Assembly (NCBI GenBank): GCA_947184155.2
Contig: CAMXCT020000322.1
Span: forward strand, 124,501-188,500
Length of the DNA: 64,000 bases
Reading direction: 5' to 3'
Origin: Cladocopium goreaui
Taxonomy: Eukaryota > Sar > Dinophyceae > Suessiales > Symbiodiniaceae
Positions 41,833 through 51,700 of this stretch are shown here, piece by piece; position 1 is the first letter of the stretch; every line of letters begins with the position of its first letter. A program made the position numbers and the translations under genes. Under the pieces are notes generated by a model that was not told the origin of the DNA, did not search any database, and was given only the letters and a program-made list of their open reading frames with translations.

Positions 41833-42620
41833 TGGCCATCACTCCATCAACTGTCAGTCCTGGCCAGATCCCCTGCATTCAGCCGGAAGTTCGGCTTCGA
41901 TTGCCGGATGATCAGCCAATGGCGACAGCTATGCCGGGTGCTGCTCCATCCTCAGGAACTTCCAAATCCTTCCAGTGTCCTGATCTTGATGCTGTGCTGA
42001 ACCTGGAAGGCTGCTACGTCTCCGAAGAACGGAGATGAGGTGCGCGCGCTTGTGTTTTTTTCAGAGTCAATGTGGATTGGAAAATGATGATAACTTCTAT
42101 ATAACTTGTATAACCCACGATTAACGAGGTACATTACCTAGAAAATCCTAGAAATAAGAAGCACGCAGTATTTCATGGGATGGGGGCATTCTTAATGGCA
42201 GTTTCAACTCTTTATTGTTCTTTACTTGTTTCAACCCAGAAACCTGCAGTCTCAGTATCATCCCAACAGCTCCAAAGGCAGCCACGTCTGCCTCCTGGGA
42301 GCTGCTGGGAGAGAAGATGTTGCCCACCATCAGCCCGGATGAGCCTCGATGGCATTTGAACATTCTATCGAAACTAAAACTTGACATATGAAACTGTTTT
42401 GAGTCAACACTATTGATTGCTGCGGCTCTATCAATTCAGATCTTCCAATATTCATGTTCAGTAGCTTGATCTGAGCTATCCATTCAGATTTTTGCAGGAC
42501 CGGATGGAATTGAATTGGCGACAAAGGTGCTATGGCAGGGGGAAGATTTTCAGTGTCGCTATCGCTTCAATGACAAGACTTCGCACTTTGCAAGTGGCAT
42601 TTGGCTGTGTCTGAACATGG
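41833..42620 (+). CDS. Exons with Ig/IPT-like beta-sandwich character
   Basis: Seen: an exon from 41833 (after TTTCCCAG) reads AITPSTVSPGQIPCIQPEVR and then LRLPDDQPMATAMPG. A second from 42498 (after TTTTTGCAG) reads PDGIELATKVLWQGEDFQCR and then YRFNDKTSHFASGIW. The strings ITPSTVSPG, and PDGIE followed by WQGEDFQC, resemble the strands of IPT/TIG or filamin-type Ig domains (inference from pattern only). The 42040-42497 interval between them is AT-rich intron-like DNA. They probably belong to the same gene as the exons upstream and at 43435. Confidence 0.4.
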
Positions 42621-43434
42621 GGTATACATGGGTATACGGTATACGGTATACCCTTGAAGTGGCAATTTTTGTAGGGAGAGTTATGACATGTTATGACTAC
42701 AAAAATAGCCATTGGATTTTGGAGTACGCTATTTTCAGACAAACCAACTCAGAAACTAGAGGCACGTCTGTGGTCGTAGCGCCAGGTCAGATGCTCGCAT
42801 TTTTGACACTTTGCGTCGTGTGACCACAGTGGGTTCTGAGGCACAGCGAGAAATGGTCAGACACCGGTAATCTTGTAACATTCAGATCAAAGGAAAAGAA
42901 TACGTCCTTGCAAAGTAGCACTGACGTGCAGATTGCGCGCACTTTTTTCCTGGGTAGGTTTCAGTGGAGCTCACCTTGTCCCTAGCTCACAAGTTGCTGC
43001 GAGTCTGCGAGTGCGTACATAATTTGTCTTGTCTGTCTAAAATTATCTAAAGGCCTTGTTCATGACTCTCTTCATGATTCCAAGGACGAATCCAATGCGA
43101 GTGAAGTGGGAGATGCGAGCAGTCCGGCTAACCGGAGAGCTTCAGGAGAAGTGACTTGTTGCACTCTGCTGCATGAATCAAGTTTCAAAACCTTGATGTG
43201 GCAGGACGACACAGGAGTCTGTGATGATGTTGGATGCTGAAACCCATATGGACTTTGTGTCATGTTCAGAACTTGTGCTGAGGACAAGACACCTAAACTT
43301 GATGTCAACCTTGAAACTTCCTCGAGATAGTGTACCGCTGCTGTCTGAAAATTAAGGCGGTGATGTTCCCCTCTCAGGCACTGATTGCTTGTTTTCCGCC
43401 AGCCGTCTTTGCGAGTTGCTGATGTCAATTGCAG

Positions 43435-43575
43435 TGCAATTTCTGCGAGGATGTGACCTTGGGCGCACTGGAGTCCAGAACCATCCAACTCACAGCGGTG
43501 CCCAAAAAGGAGGTCCAGCTGCTGCAGCTGTGCTCCACAGCACCAGATGATGTGTGCAGATCTGACAACTGGCAG
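43435..43575 (+). CDS. Exon of unknown gene (Cys-containing)
   Basis: Seen: after TCAATTGCAG, the frame reads CNFCEDVTLGALESRTIQLT and then VPKKEVQLLQLCSTAPDDVC, followed by RSDNWQ, with a likely end at about 43575 before GGTTTG. The composition is clearly protein-like. It is comparable in style to the exon at about 59560-59700 (VRIRNACDAKWSCEVLQ), suggesting an extracellular or beta-rich protein, but no family is assigned. Confidence 0.5.
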
Positions 43576-46310
43576 GGTTTGTTGAAGATCCGGAGCGTGA
43601 CCTGGGGCATTTTTGACTGCCAACAGGTGGGGTGTGAGCGAAACAGCGTGCGTTGATAACCCAAGGAGCAAAACAATTTGTCTTAGGAAATAGGATAGAC
43701 TCTACACCATTCTATGCCTAGACATGTAGAGAAAGACAGCATGTTTGAGTTTCGAATTCGTGGTGTGACACTCTTGAAGTAGGCAACTCCTGGTGCGCAA
43801 CCCTGGTGCCCATTTTCAAAAGTGGCAGGTGATTTGTGACAGGCCCTTCCAGTTCAAAGGCAGACGGCTGAGAAACACGCCATGGGCCCAGACAGCAGCA
43901 TCAATTGTGCTATGGCAGGTTAGTGTGCCATCCCATCAAAAGGGCGGTAACGTACCCACTATCTATATATAACTATAACGACCCCTACCTTAAGAAATTA
44001 TATAATTCAGGTGGACTGTTGGTTATCAGATTATTATTTTTTTCGATTTTTACTTTTTCCAGTTTTTGTTTTTTCGAGAACTATATTTTGGTGGATTAAT
44101 TAACCACACTTTTCGAGGATTAAGTAAGTTAGGTGTACCCAAAACAATTTAGTCTGAATGTTTGAGACTGAGAGTGGGACCACCTCGAATTATATAGTTT
44201 GTCATGATTTGTCTATAATCCTCTTACATAGGTCTTCCCGGCAACGTGTCACCAAGAACCCCAGATCTGCTTACTGGGGTTGGTTGTGGTCAATGGGATG
44301 GACACTGGAACCGCCGCGCAACATCATATAAATGTATATACATATACATATATATGTATAATTATATATATACATACACATTACATTACAGTGTTGTAGG
44401 TTGGTTGGGAAGGGTCTCACTGTTGTTTGAAACATGTCTGTGTTAGATTGATAAATATTCTTGATGCCAATTTTGGCTCAAGATTATTTACTGTATCTTG
44501 TTTTCTTTTCCCCACCCTCTTCCACCCTGAGCCCCTCTGCGGGGTGATGGGTATAGATGCTAAGTGTCTTTGACCTTAAGCAACTTGTACTTGTGAGTTA
44601 TATCTTTTTCTGTACTCCAGGCACAACTACCCATTGTTACTTTGTGACAATGTTATGTCAGACTCTCTCTTCATGCCGAGGGAAACACAACGTGTGATGA
44701 GGCTGCGTTCTGCAGGAAAAAGAGTGAATATCTATGCCTGCATGTTTCTATATACATACATATGTAGATATATGTTTGCCACGGGTCAAGATGTTGACAC
44801 ATTTCGTTCCAATAACAAAAACACTTTACAAGTCCTTTTTGTGAAACAATATTTGCAACATTTTTTCATCCAGTGACATGTTTTAATCACTGAAACATGT
44901 TTTTTGCTGAACAGATTTGAAAGAAGAAACAAGAAATGACTTATCTTTTGTGTTCATGTTTTTGTGTATCAAAACTAACTTTCAGCTATTTTGATAGAAT
45001 ATATATATATATTATATATATGTTCCTTTTTTTATATTTGTTTTAGTTTTGATTCTTAAAACTGTTTTTTTAAAACATTATTGTTTTGTTCAAAGCATAT
45101 ACCTTTTCTATCCTTTTCTACCATAAAATATGTTCAAAGTCATTTTTTCCCTCATTTCCACCTCTTCTCTCACCCGTTGTGGCGTCTCGGTGTTGTTCCC
45201 GCCTTGTCGTTCCTCGTTGTGTTCCCCTATGTTGGGCATTGCTCACCTGTTGTATCTTCCCCGTTATGTGTCCCCTATTGTGTGTCCTCCTTGTTTCGCT
45301 TGGCTTCCCCAGCTCAGAGACGCCTAGCCTGGAGGAGCCCGAATTTTAATTCATAACTGGGTCCTGAACTAGTACACCCGCCCCCAAGCTAATTTTGAGC
45401 GCCGAAGGAGGGCACGCCAATGATTTGACGCCAGTGATTTATTTTCATACAGAGAACGCAGTAAGGCGGAATGAGGACATGGAAAATGATCATAACAACA
45501 TGGAAAGGAACAGTTTCCACAACATTTGAAAATCATTCCAAAACATTCCATGAGTGATGATTTTGGGCTATATAAGACGAGACCGATTTCTGCGCAAAAT
45601 CACCTACTCCCACCTTCACCCGAATGAGCAAGAGGATATCTTTGATATTTTTTGGCATTAATGAGAAGAAAATATTTAAAGCCCACCTATACAAAGAAGA
45701 AACTGCTAGTACCTCCACTCTTAAATTATTTTGCCCGAAATTAATCTAGGTGGGTGGGAAGAGTACCATTTATTATGTCCAGGTGGGGGGTTAGTGCTGA
45801 CGAGCAAATTAATTGCGGTACGTCGAAGCAGTAGGGGCCCTTGGATTCATACCTTAATTAATTGAAGTGGGGGACCACTCTGGAGACCCTTTAGGAGGTA
45901 GTCATTATATATAATTGTATATATAAATATAAATACCCATGAACAAACTGTATCCTCTATAAAATGAGAGGGGTCGAGGCATGCCATATTTCGTTTTATG
46001 TACCTCCAGCTGCAGCCCTTCAGGGGGTCACCCACCCTATTTTTATAGTGATTTTAAGTAATTAGCTGAAATCTGTCGAGATTTGTTCAGGTTTTTGCAG
46101 TGCAGCCATGATCCAGGTTGTTCTTATCTACAGCCATTGATCATTTGATCAAAGATGGCCCGGGTGGGGGCACAACCTCCGAAAGGGAGCCCGGCCCTGT
46201 GCCATGTCAAGACATGTTCAGGCAAGATGGGCAAACCATTTCTTTGCATTCCTAGATTTGGGAAAGTGTGCAAGTAGCCCACATTAAAGCACAGTAGCCC
46301 ACATTATGCC
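43576..46310. other. AT-rich intergenic DNA
   Basis: There is no convincing gene. TATATA tracts occur at 44330-44385, 44740-44775 and 45000-45020. 44466-44482 resembles the spliced leader (separate entry). The rest is mixed, low-GC sequence. Confidence 0.5.
44466..44482 (+). other. Spliced-leader relic candidate
   Basis: Seen: GCCAATTTTGGCTCAAG, equal to the 3' end of the dinoflagellate spliced leader (AGCCATTTTGGCTCAAG) apart from one extra A. Known: dinoflagellate mRNAs carry this leader, and genomic relics mark genes returned to the genome by retroposition. There is no functional SL-gene context (no GT donor follows, only ATTATT) and no obvious processed gene follows. Confidence 0.35.
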
Positions 46311-46359
46311 ATCTTGTGGGTTACTGGCGCAAATTGCCAAATCTTAGCCACCATAAAAT

Positions 46360-46530
46360 GGCTAGCTTCAACCCACCAACCCAATATGAAATTGGTGATT
46401 GGGTTGAATTCCCAGCTTTCCAGGCAATTTCAACTCAAAAGATCCAAAAGGATGGCAGGTGCTGGCTCAATCACCAATTTCATGGTAGGTTGAAAGGTTG
46501 AGGCCAGCGTTTTTGTGGTGGCAGCACTTG
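46360..46530. mobile_element. Foldback/MITE-like inverted repeat
   Basis: Seen: CCACCATAAAATGGC on the left pairs with GCCAGCGTTTTTGTGGTGG on the right. Inside, GAAATTGGTGATTGGG pairs with CTCAATCACCAATTTC, and CTTCAACCCACC with GGTAGGTTGAAAG. About 170 bp is self-complementary. It has no coding capacity and no clear target duplication. Confidence 0.55.
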
Positions 46531-46828
46531 GAACTCATACAAGTAGCCTACACTGTTCCAAAATTGCTCATTGAAAGGCCAGGGTTGGCACTGGGCGGCA
46601 TTGGAAACAAAATGAAGGAATGACAAAATGGTTTAGTTCTAAGTGAGGTGCTGAAATCTGTTGACTTGTGCATTGACCATGTGGAAAGGGAACCAGTCAT
46701 TTTATAGAGAATTTATAGGATAATTTCCAGGTGTTCTGGGGTCAGGCCCCTCAAAATATAGTGTTTTTTGGGTTGGGGCCACTCGTTTTATAAGCAATTC
46801 CTAGTCATTTTATAGTGGAAACCATTTT

Positions 46829-46962
46829 GGAGCTTTTTGAACTTGTTCATGCTTCTTTGTTGTCAAGTGCAGAGTGGAAGACACTGGAACGTGGTTGCCT
46901 TTCCTCTCAAGTGTGGAGGGGGGGAGGGAAATTTCATGCAATGTGGAAGTCACATCATGAGA
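46829..46962 (+). repeat. Element 2 repeat A1 (left end)
   Basis: 134 bp from GGAGCTTTTTGAACTTG to CATCATGAGA, matching 54483-54616. It includes a run of seven G. It also encodes the first about 38 codons of the recombinase reading frame (ATG at 46849). Confidence 0.9.
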
Positions 46963-48977
46963 AAGCGGGGTAGGAGTAATGAACCAGATAGTGGTGTGGA
47001 TGTCACATCTCTAGCTGGCCCCGCCTATGATCGAGAGCTGGATGTCGCTCTAATGCTAGGTAGAAGCCATGGTGGCCCGCGTTATCCTTGGGAGGTCAAT
47101 GGGTTTCTTCGCGATGTGCTGGGACCGCGTGACATTCCTTGGCTTAGGCCGCCGACATCTCTGAGAAGTCTTTCTTGGGCACCACCGCCTGTAGCCCCTA
47201 CTGGCAGCTCATCCATGTCCCAACCTGCAAAGCGAGAGTTCGTGAGGCGTGTAGCTCTTGAAGCTGTGCAAGATAGCCCTGATTTCGAAAGAGATGCAGC
47301 ACTCATGAGATGGTGTGAGATTCTCATGATAAACCCGGAGAAAACAAAGACAGGACGAATGCTGATATCTTGTGCAGGTGAGGCCCAAAGAGTGCTCCAA
47401 TCCCTGCAAGACACTTTTAGAACGAAGGCAACTTCCACTTTGAAGATCAGAGTAGGTTCTATCAGTCTCTACGTGGGATGGCACCGCCTTAGCTATCCTG
47501 ATGATGATATTTTCCCTATTGATGAAGCCAAGGCCTATGAGTACGCTTGCATGTGTCGTGACACAAAAGCATCAGCATCACGTGTGGACACTTTTGTTAG
47601 TACCCTCAGGTTCCTGGGAGAATTTTTGGAATTTGAAGGTGCTTCAGCTGCAACTACATCGCCACGTGTACAAGGAGCTAGTCATCAGATGCTTCTGGCC
47701 AGGCCTCCGCGCATACGGGCTCGTATGCTGACTATTGGCATGTTGTGCTGGTTAGAGATAGCTTGCTTTGCTATGCATCATGCTTTTGATCGCATGGTAG
47801 CTGGACTTTGCATGCTTTGTTGCATGGGTCGGCTGAGATGCTCAGATGCTAACAGAATCCGGCATGCTGGATTGCTGGGAAGGTTTTTGGAGGGCTCGCT
47901 TACAAGAACCAAGACAGCGCTGAGCAAAGAAAAGGCAACTTCTTTTATTCCTTTGGTGGTGCCTGCTTTTGGCATTCTGGGAAAGCCTTGGCTACTGGAG
48001 TTCCTTCAAGCGAGACGCGAACTGGGCTTGCGCGAGTTGCCGACTTTAGCATCAAGAGCGCATGACTTGTCTTTCGTTCTGGTGCCTGATATGATCACTA
48101 TGGGACTGGACAATCAACGGCCTATGAGTTCGGTCGAGCTTAGCGATCGCATGCGAGCACTTCTTTCCAAAGGTTTCAACAGTGACGATCTTCAAGGCCT
48201 GAGCAGCCACTCTCTGAAAGCTACATTGCTGGCGTACATAAACATCTACGGGTGTGACTTGGGAACCAGCGAGCTTTTGGGCCACCATGCAAACCGCATG
48301 CATTCTTCTGCTCTCAATTACACCCGCGACAGCATGTCTGCACCTATTCGTGAACTGGTCAAGATGTTCAGAGACATTAGCGCGGGGGTCTTCAACCCAT
48401 GCGCCCCCAGGGACCAGACTTTTCCTGCAGTTGCTGACAGGAAGCAGATCACCGCTCTTTTCTTTCAGGAGACGGGCCTGCACATGATGGATGCTGCGCA
48501 GATCATGATGGATGGCGTAGTTTTTGCCTCCCACACCGACAGGTGCAAAGCCACTGACAGGCTGGTGAGGTTGCGTGCTGACTATTCTTTGCCGACAATG
48601 GGGTTGGTCACCTACCTCACTGATGATGAGGAGATGGCCCTGCGAGGTGTAGCAAGTGCGGACAGTCCACAGACACTGGGTCAGACAGTAGCGTTACAAG
48701 CTCCTCCGATTCGGAAGAGGAGCTCGAGCAGGAAGCTGGATTGGCGGCCATTGACCTGTTGCCGACTGGCAGTATGCGAGCTCAACCATCTGATCAGTGT
48801 GATACCATGTTAATGTATAGGCATAGTAGAACCAAGATGTTGCACTGCGGACATGTCTCCTCAAGTGAAAGAACTGGGTGTGGCCGACAGTTGTCTGAGG
48901 CCTACTATCGCTTTAAAGGCGACAGTGACCCAGTTTTCCCAAAGTGCGAGATTTGCTTTGGCAGTGTGCAGGTTTGA
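46849..48977 (+). CDS. Element 2 tyrosine recombinase with Cys-rich tail (frame break near 48650-48690)
   Basis: The frame opens at ATG 46849 inside repeat A1; ATG 46936 and 46957 are alternatives. Recombinase signatures: GRLRCSDANRI (catalytic Arg), LSSHSLKATLLAY (H-x-x-K at 48208-48219), LLGHHANRM, and NYTRDS with the likely nucleophile Tyr at 48319. The first frame stops at 48811-48813, but from about 48,660 the -1 frame reads SSSDSEEELEQEAGLAAIDL and then HCGHVSSSERTGCGRQLSEA, ending PKCEICFGSVQV at 48977. That frame looks like the authentic tail, with a CxH/C...C...CxxC pattern that could bind zinc. So a one-base deletion or frameshift separates core and tail. Having the recombinase upstream of Gag is unusual. 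Confidence 0.8.
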
Positions 48978-49762
48978 CCAGGTCGCAGCTGGAGGTCAGC
49001 AAAAACAAAAAGAATTATTTTTGTCATGAAGGGCTGAGCATGAAGTGGCAGGGTGACAAGCACTTTGTTTTTTCCTGGGTAAGTGCACACCCTTTCATGC
49101 TGGCGTGAGGCGGAAAGTGCCCATGGGATGTCCATGGGATCCGACGATGTGTCGACAAAGGACCGATGTGGTGGAGAGAGACATGTCAGAGTCAGTGCAT
49201 AGAGCATGGATGTCATGCGCAGATTAGCTGGCACCGTTAGTCAGTTTCACTATGTGATATATATAGTGTGTTATAGTGTCCTGGCTTATATGATAGAGAT
49301 TATGTTTTATAAGTGCGCACGGATACTTGTCTGAATTTGGCATGTTTTTCTGTTTGTTTGTAGGTTTTCTTTCTTGTACTTGCAGTTACGAAGTTAGTTC
49401 AGCTCGGCTGCATGACTTGACGCGATAACAACATTGCATGAAGCTGGTTACGGTGAAGCTTGGTGTACTTGCACTTACTATAAATATATACGTTATACGG
49501 TCTGATACTGAGCAGTTTTCAGCAAGTTTTGTTTTCCTTGCTTTCACTTGTGCAATTGCGATGTCATTCCAGCTCCGCCTTGGTTGCATGGCATGTGTTG
49601 ATGTCACTTCTCACTTGGTTTCACTACACTCTGTTGCGATGTCATTTCAGCTCAGCTTTGATTGCATTGCACGTGTTGAGTACCACTGATTCAGACGCTG
49701 CACTGCTGTTTTCAAAAGTGTTTTTCGGCAGTCTTGGATCGAGACTGTGCGCTTAGGTAAAT
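48978..49762. other. Non-coding spacer inside Element 2
   Basis: The spacer between the recombinase and Gag ORFs holds no convincing ORF. 49553-49590 and 49634-49671 repeat GCGATGTCATT(C/T)CAGCTC followed by GCATTGCA/GCATGGCA-like words, a local duplication of about 80 bp that could carry an internal promoter or a 5' leader for the Gag-Pol RNA (inference). Confidence 0.4.
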
Positions 49763-51040
49763 ATGTTGGACTCAGAAGCAGTCTTCGCTTCTCGGGCCGC
49801 TGAAATAGGTCTGAACAACGCTGAGATCAGTACTGCTGCTACTCTCAGTGTCAACACTCTGGGGCGATTTGCATTTGCTGCAAACTATGTGCCCGGCCAA
49901 GCAGATGAAGGACCGCTGATGACTTTAATTGGCAAGGTGTGTGCTCAGGACCCACCGCCAGAGGCGCGGGTACCCTTAGTCAGAAGGCTCTTCTACGAGG
50001 CTTACACCATGGCCAATGCGGACATGAGGGCAAGGCTAGAAAAACGAGATGACGACCCGCCTCGAAAGCTAGCTCAGGCGGAGCGGGCCAGTAGGTACAC
50101 TGACCAAGTGGCACGGTTGACTGGCCTGGACATTTCAGGCGAGTTGGAGCCAAGCCACGCCCTTGTGGACCTCGTTTTTCAGATGATTGAAGAAAACCAG
50201 TTGAAGTATATCCGCTGGGAGCAGTGTACAAAACGAGATCAGGAGTTGATGGGCATCAAATGTGATCCTACATGGAAGCCTGACTCCCAGGGGGTCATCC
50301 GAGAAGTCAAAGTGCAACAGGAAGTTCGGGCAGACACTTCTTCTGACCTCAGGCTGAAGTACGCTCTGCAGAGGCGAAGTTTGGCAATTGACCAAGGACG
50401 TCTCTGTGATTATGACAAAATGGAAAAGTGGAGTTGCATCCTCTTGGAAGCCTACTCCAAGGCGCCCATTCCCGGCTATCAACGGGTCACCATCGAACAG
50501 ATCCAACATGCAGATATGGAAATGTTCAAGTACTTGATCAAGAATACCAGAGGCGGAGTTCGTCCCACCGCTGGTAAAGCCCCCATTGAAACCGCACTTG
50601 ACACAGCCTTGACCTTGCCAGAGATCCGTCTTCACCTTCAACCATTGCCTGCTGGTGCGAAGCGGAAGCTTGATGATGAGGACTCCACCTCCAAGCCTTC
50701 CAACATGGACAAGAAGCAAAAGCCGCCTTCGCAATCCTCTGAGACAGAAAGGTTGCGGCGCCATGTGGAAAATCTACAAGGCCAGCTCAGGAATGTCAAA
50801 GGTGGCAAAGGGCGAGGCAAGGGCAAGTCCAAGAAAGGTGGTCAGCTGCATTCCCCAATCCGGATGCCAGCCGAATTAATCGGTCAGAGGGCTACCACAG
50901 CCTCCGGCCAACCAATTTGCTTCAGCTATAACATGAATGGCTGCCGCGGAGGCAAAGATGGAGAACGTTGCAGCAGGGGCTACCACATTTGCTCCAAATG
51001 TGGTGAAAACCACAGCCAGCGCGACTGCGCTGTGCCTTGA
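49763..51040 (+). CDS. Element 2 Gag-like protein with zinc-finger motifs
   Basis: About 425 residues from the ATG at 49763. It is helical and charged throughout (RARLEKRDDDPPRKLAQAER), with a basic region (RKLDDEDSTSKPSNMDKKQK) and a probable short coiled coil (ETERLRRHVENLQGQL). A Lys/Gly-rich stretch (KGGKGRGKGKSKKGG) follows. The C-terminus has two Cys clusters: CFSYNMNGCRGGKDGERCSR-GYH (C-x7-C-x8-C-x4-H, CCCH-like) and CSKCGENHSQRDC (C-x2-C-x3-H-x4-C, one residue shorter than the retroviral zinc knuckle). These point to RNA packaging. The stop TGA (51038-51040) is followed in the same frame by the methyltransferase-like domain, so readthrough could make a Gag-MT fusion. Confidence 0.8.
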   Translation: MLDSEAVFASRAAEIGLNNAEISTAATLSVNTLGRFAFAANYVPGQADEGPLMTLIGKVCAQDPPPEARVPLVRRLFYEAYTMANADMRARLEKRDDDPPRKLAQAERASRYTDQVARLTGLDISGELEPSHALVDLVFQMIEENQLKYIRWEQCTKRDQELMGIKCDPTWKPDSQGVIREVKVQQEVRADTSSDLRLKYALQRRSLAIDQGRLCDYDKMEKWSCILLEAYSKAPIPGYQRVTIEQIQHADMEMFKYLIKNTRGGVRPTAGKAPIETALDTALTLPEIRLHLQPLPAGAKRKLDDEDSTSKPSNMDKKQKPPSQSSETERLRRHVENLQGQLRNVKGGKGRGKGKSKKGGQLHSPIRMPAELIGQRATTASGQPICFSYNMNGCRGGKDGERCSRGYHICSKCGENHSQRDCAVP

Positions 51041-51700
51041 CAGGCACCCTCGAGAAGAGGCTTTCAAGTATCACCGCCTCCTGCTCCTTGTGGAGGCGCA
51101 AGTGAGTTTCATGGAGCTCCGCTGAGCTCTTTATGTTTCATTGAATTATGTGCAGGTAGTGCAAGACTCTCTTCGATGATGCGCGCAAGAGGCTTTCAAG
51201 TGACGGCAGTGGATCACAAGACCGACACAAGCCCGAACATCCAATACTCGCCATTGACCTAGCTGCAGATGATTCGATGGGCCTCCTGCAATCCATGCTC
51301 AAGATGCGGGGAAAGCTCTTTTACCTTCACTGCGCGCCGCCCTATAGCACTGCAAAACGCGCACGTGGGCGCAAGCGGGCCCGCAGGGTTCGCCGACAGA
51401 GAGTTCACAAGACACGGCCGTTGAGAAATGCTAAGTACCCACATGGTTTCCCTCAGCTCAGAGGCATCGACTTACTGCGAGTCACCATCGTCAACTCCAT
51501 TTACCGCAATGTTGCAAAGCTGTGTCGTCTTGCTTTGGAAAATGGTGCCTTTATCTCTGTTGAGAACCCGTCAGAATCCTGGATGTGGTCTACTAGGCTC
51601 TATGTTCCGATTTTCAGCTGCAAGCCGTTAAATTTCAACATTGCGCTCATGGAGGACAGCGCCCAAAATGGAGCACCTTCCTTACAAATGCAGAATGGCT
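51041..51700 (+). CDS. Element 2 methyltransferase-like domain (two frames)
   Basis: Immediately after the Gag TGA, the same frame reads SSLCFIELCAGSARLSSMMR (51114-51173; SAM-binding motif I, FIELCAGSARLS) and ARGFQVTAVDHKTDTSPN. It is blocked by TAG near 51260, but the -1 frame continues with ILAIDLAADDSMGLLQSMLK, YLHCAPPYSTAKRARG (motif IV region), HGFPQLRGIDLLRVTIVNSI and FISVENPSESWMW (ENP motif). Known: PPC...ENP with this layout occurs in C5-cytosine methyltransferase-like enzymes. Here the expected catalytic Cys after PP is Tyr (PPY), so cytosine methylation is doubtful. The frame breaks are near 51240 and again near 51665, before the RT frame. Confidence 0.7.

Noticed and set aside
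50135-50764. Minus-strand 209-codon ORF opposite the Element 2 Gag
   Set aside because: It is an antisense shadow of the Gag ORF, whose zinc-finger motifs and context are clear on the plus strand.
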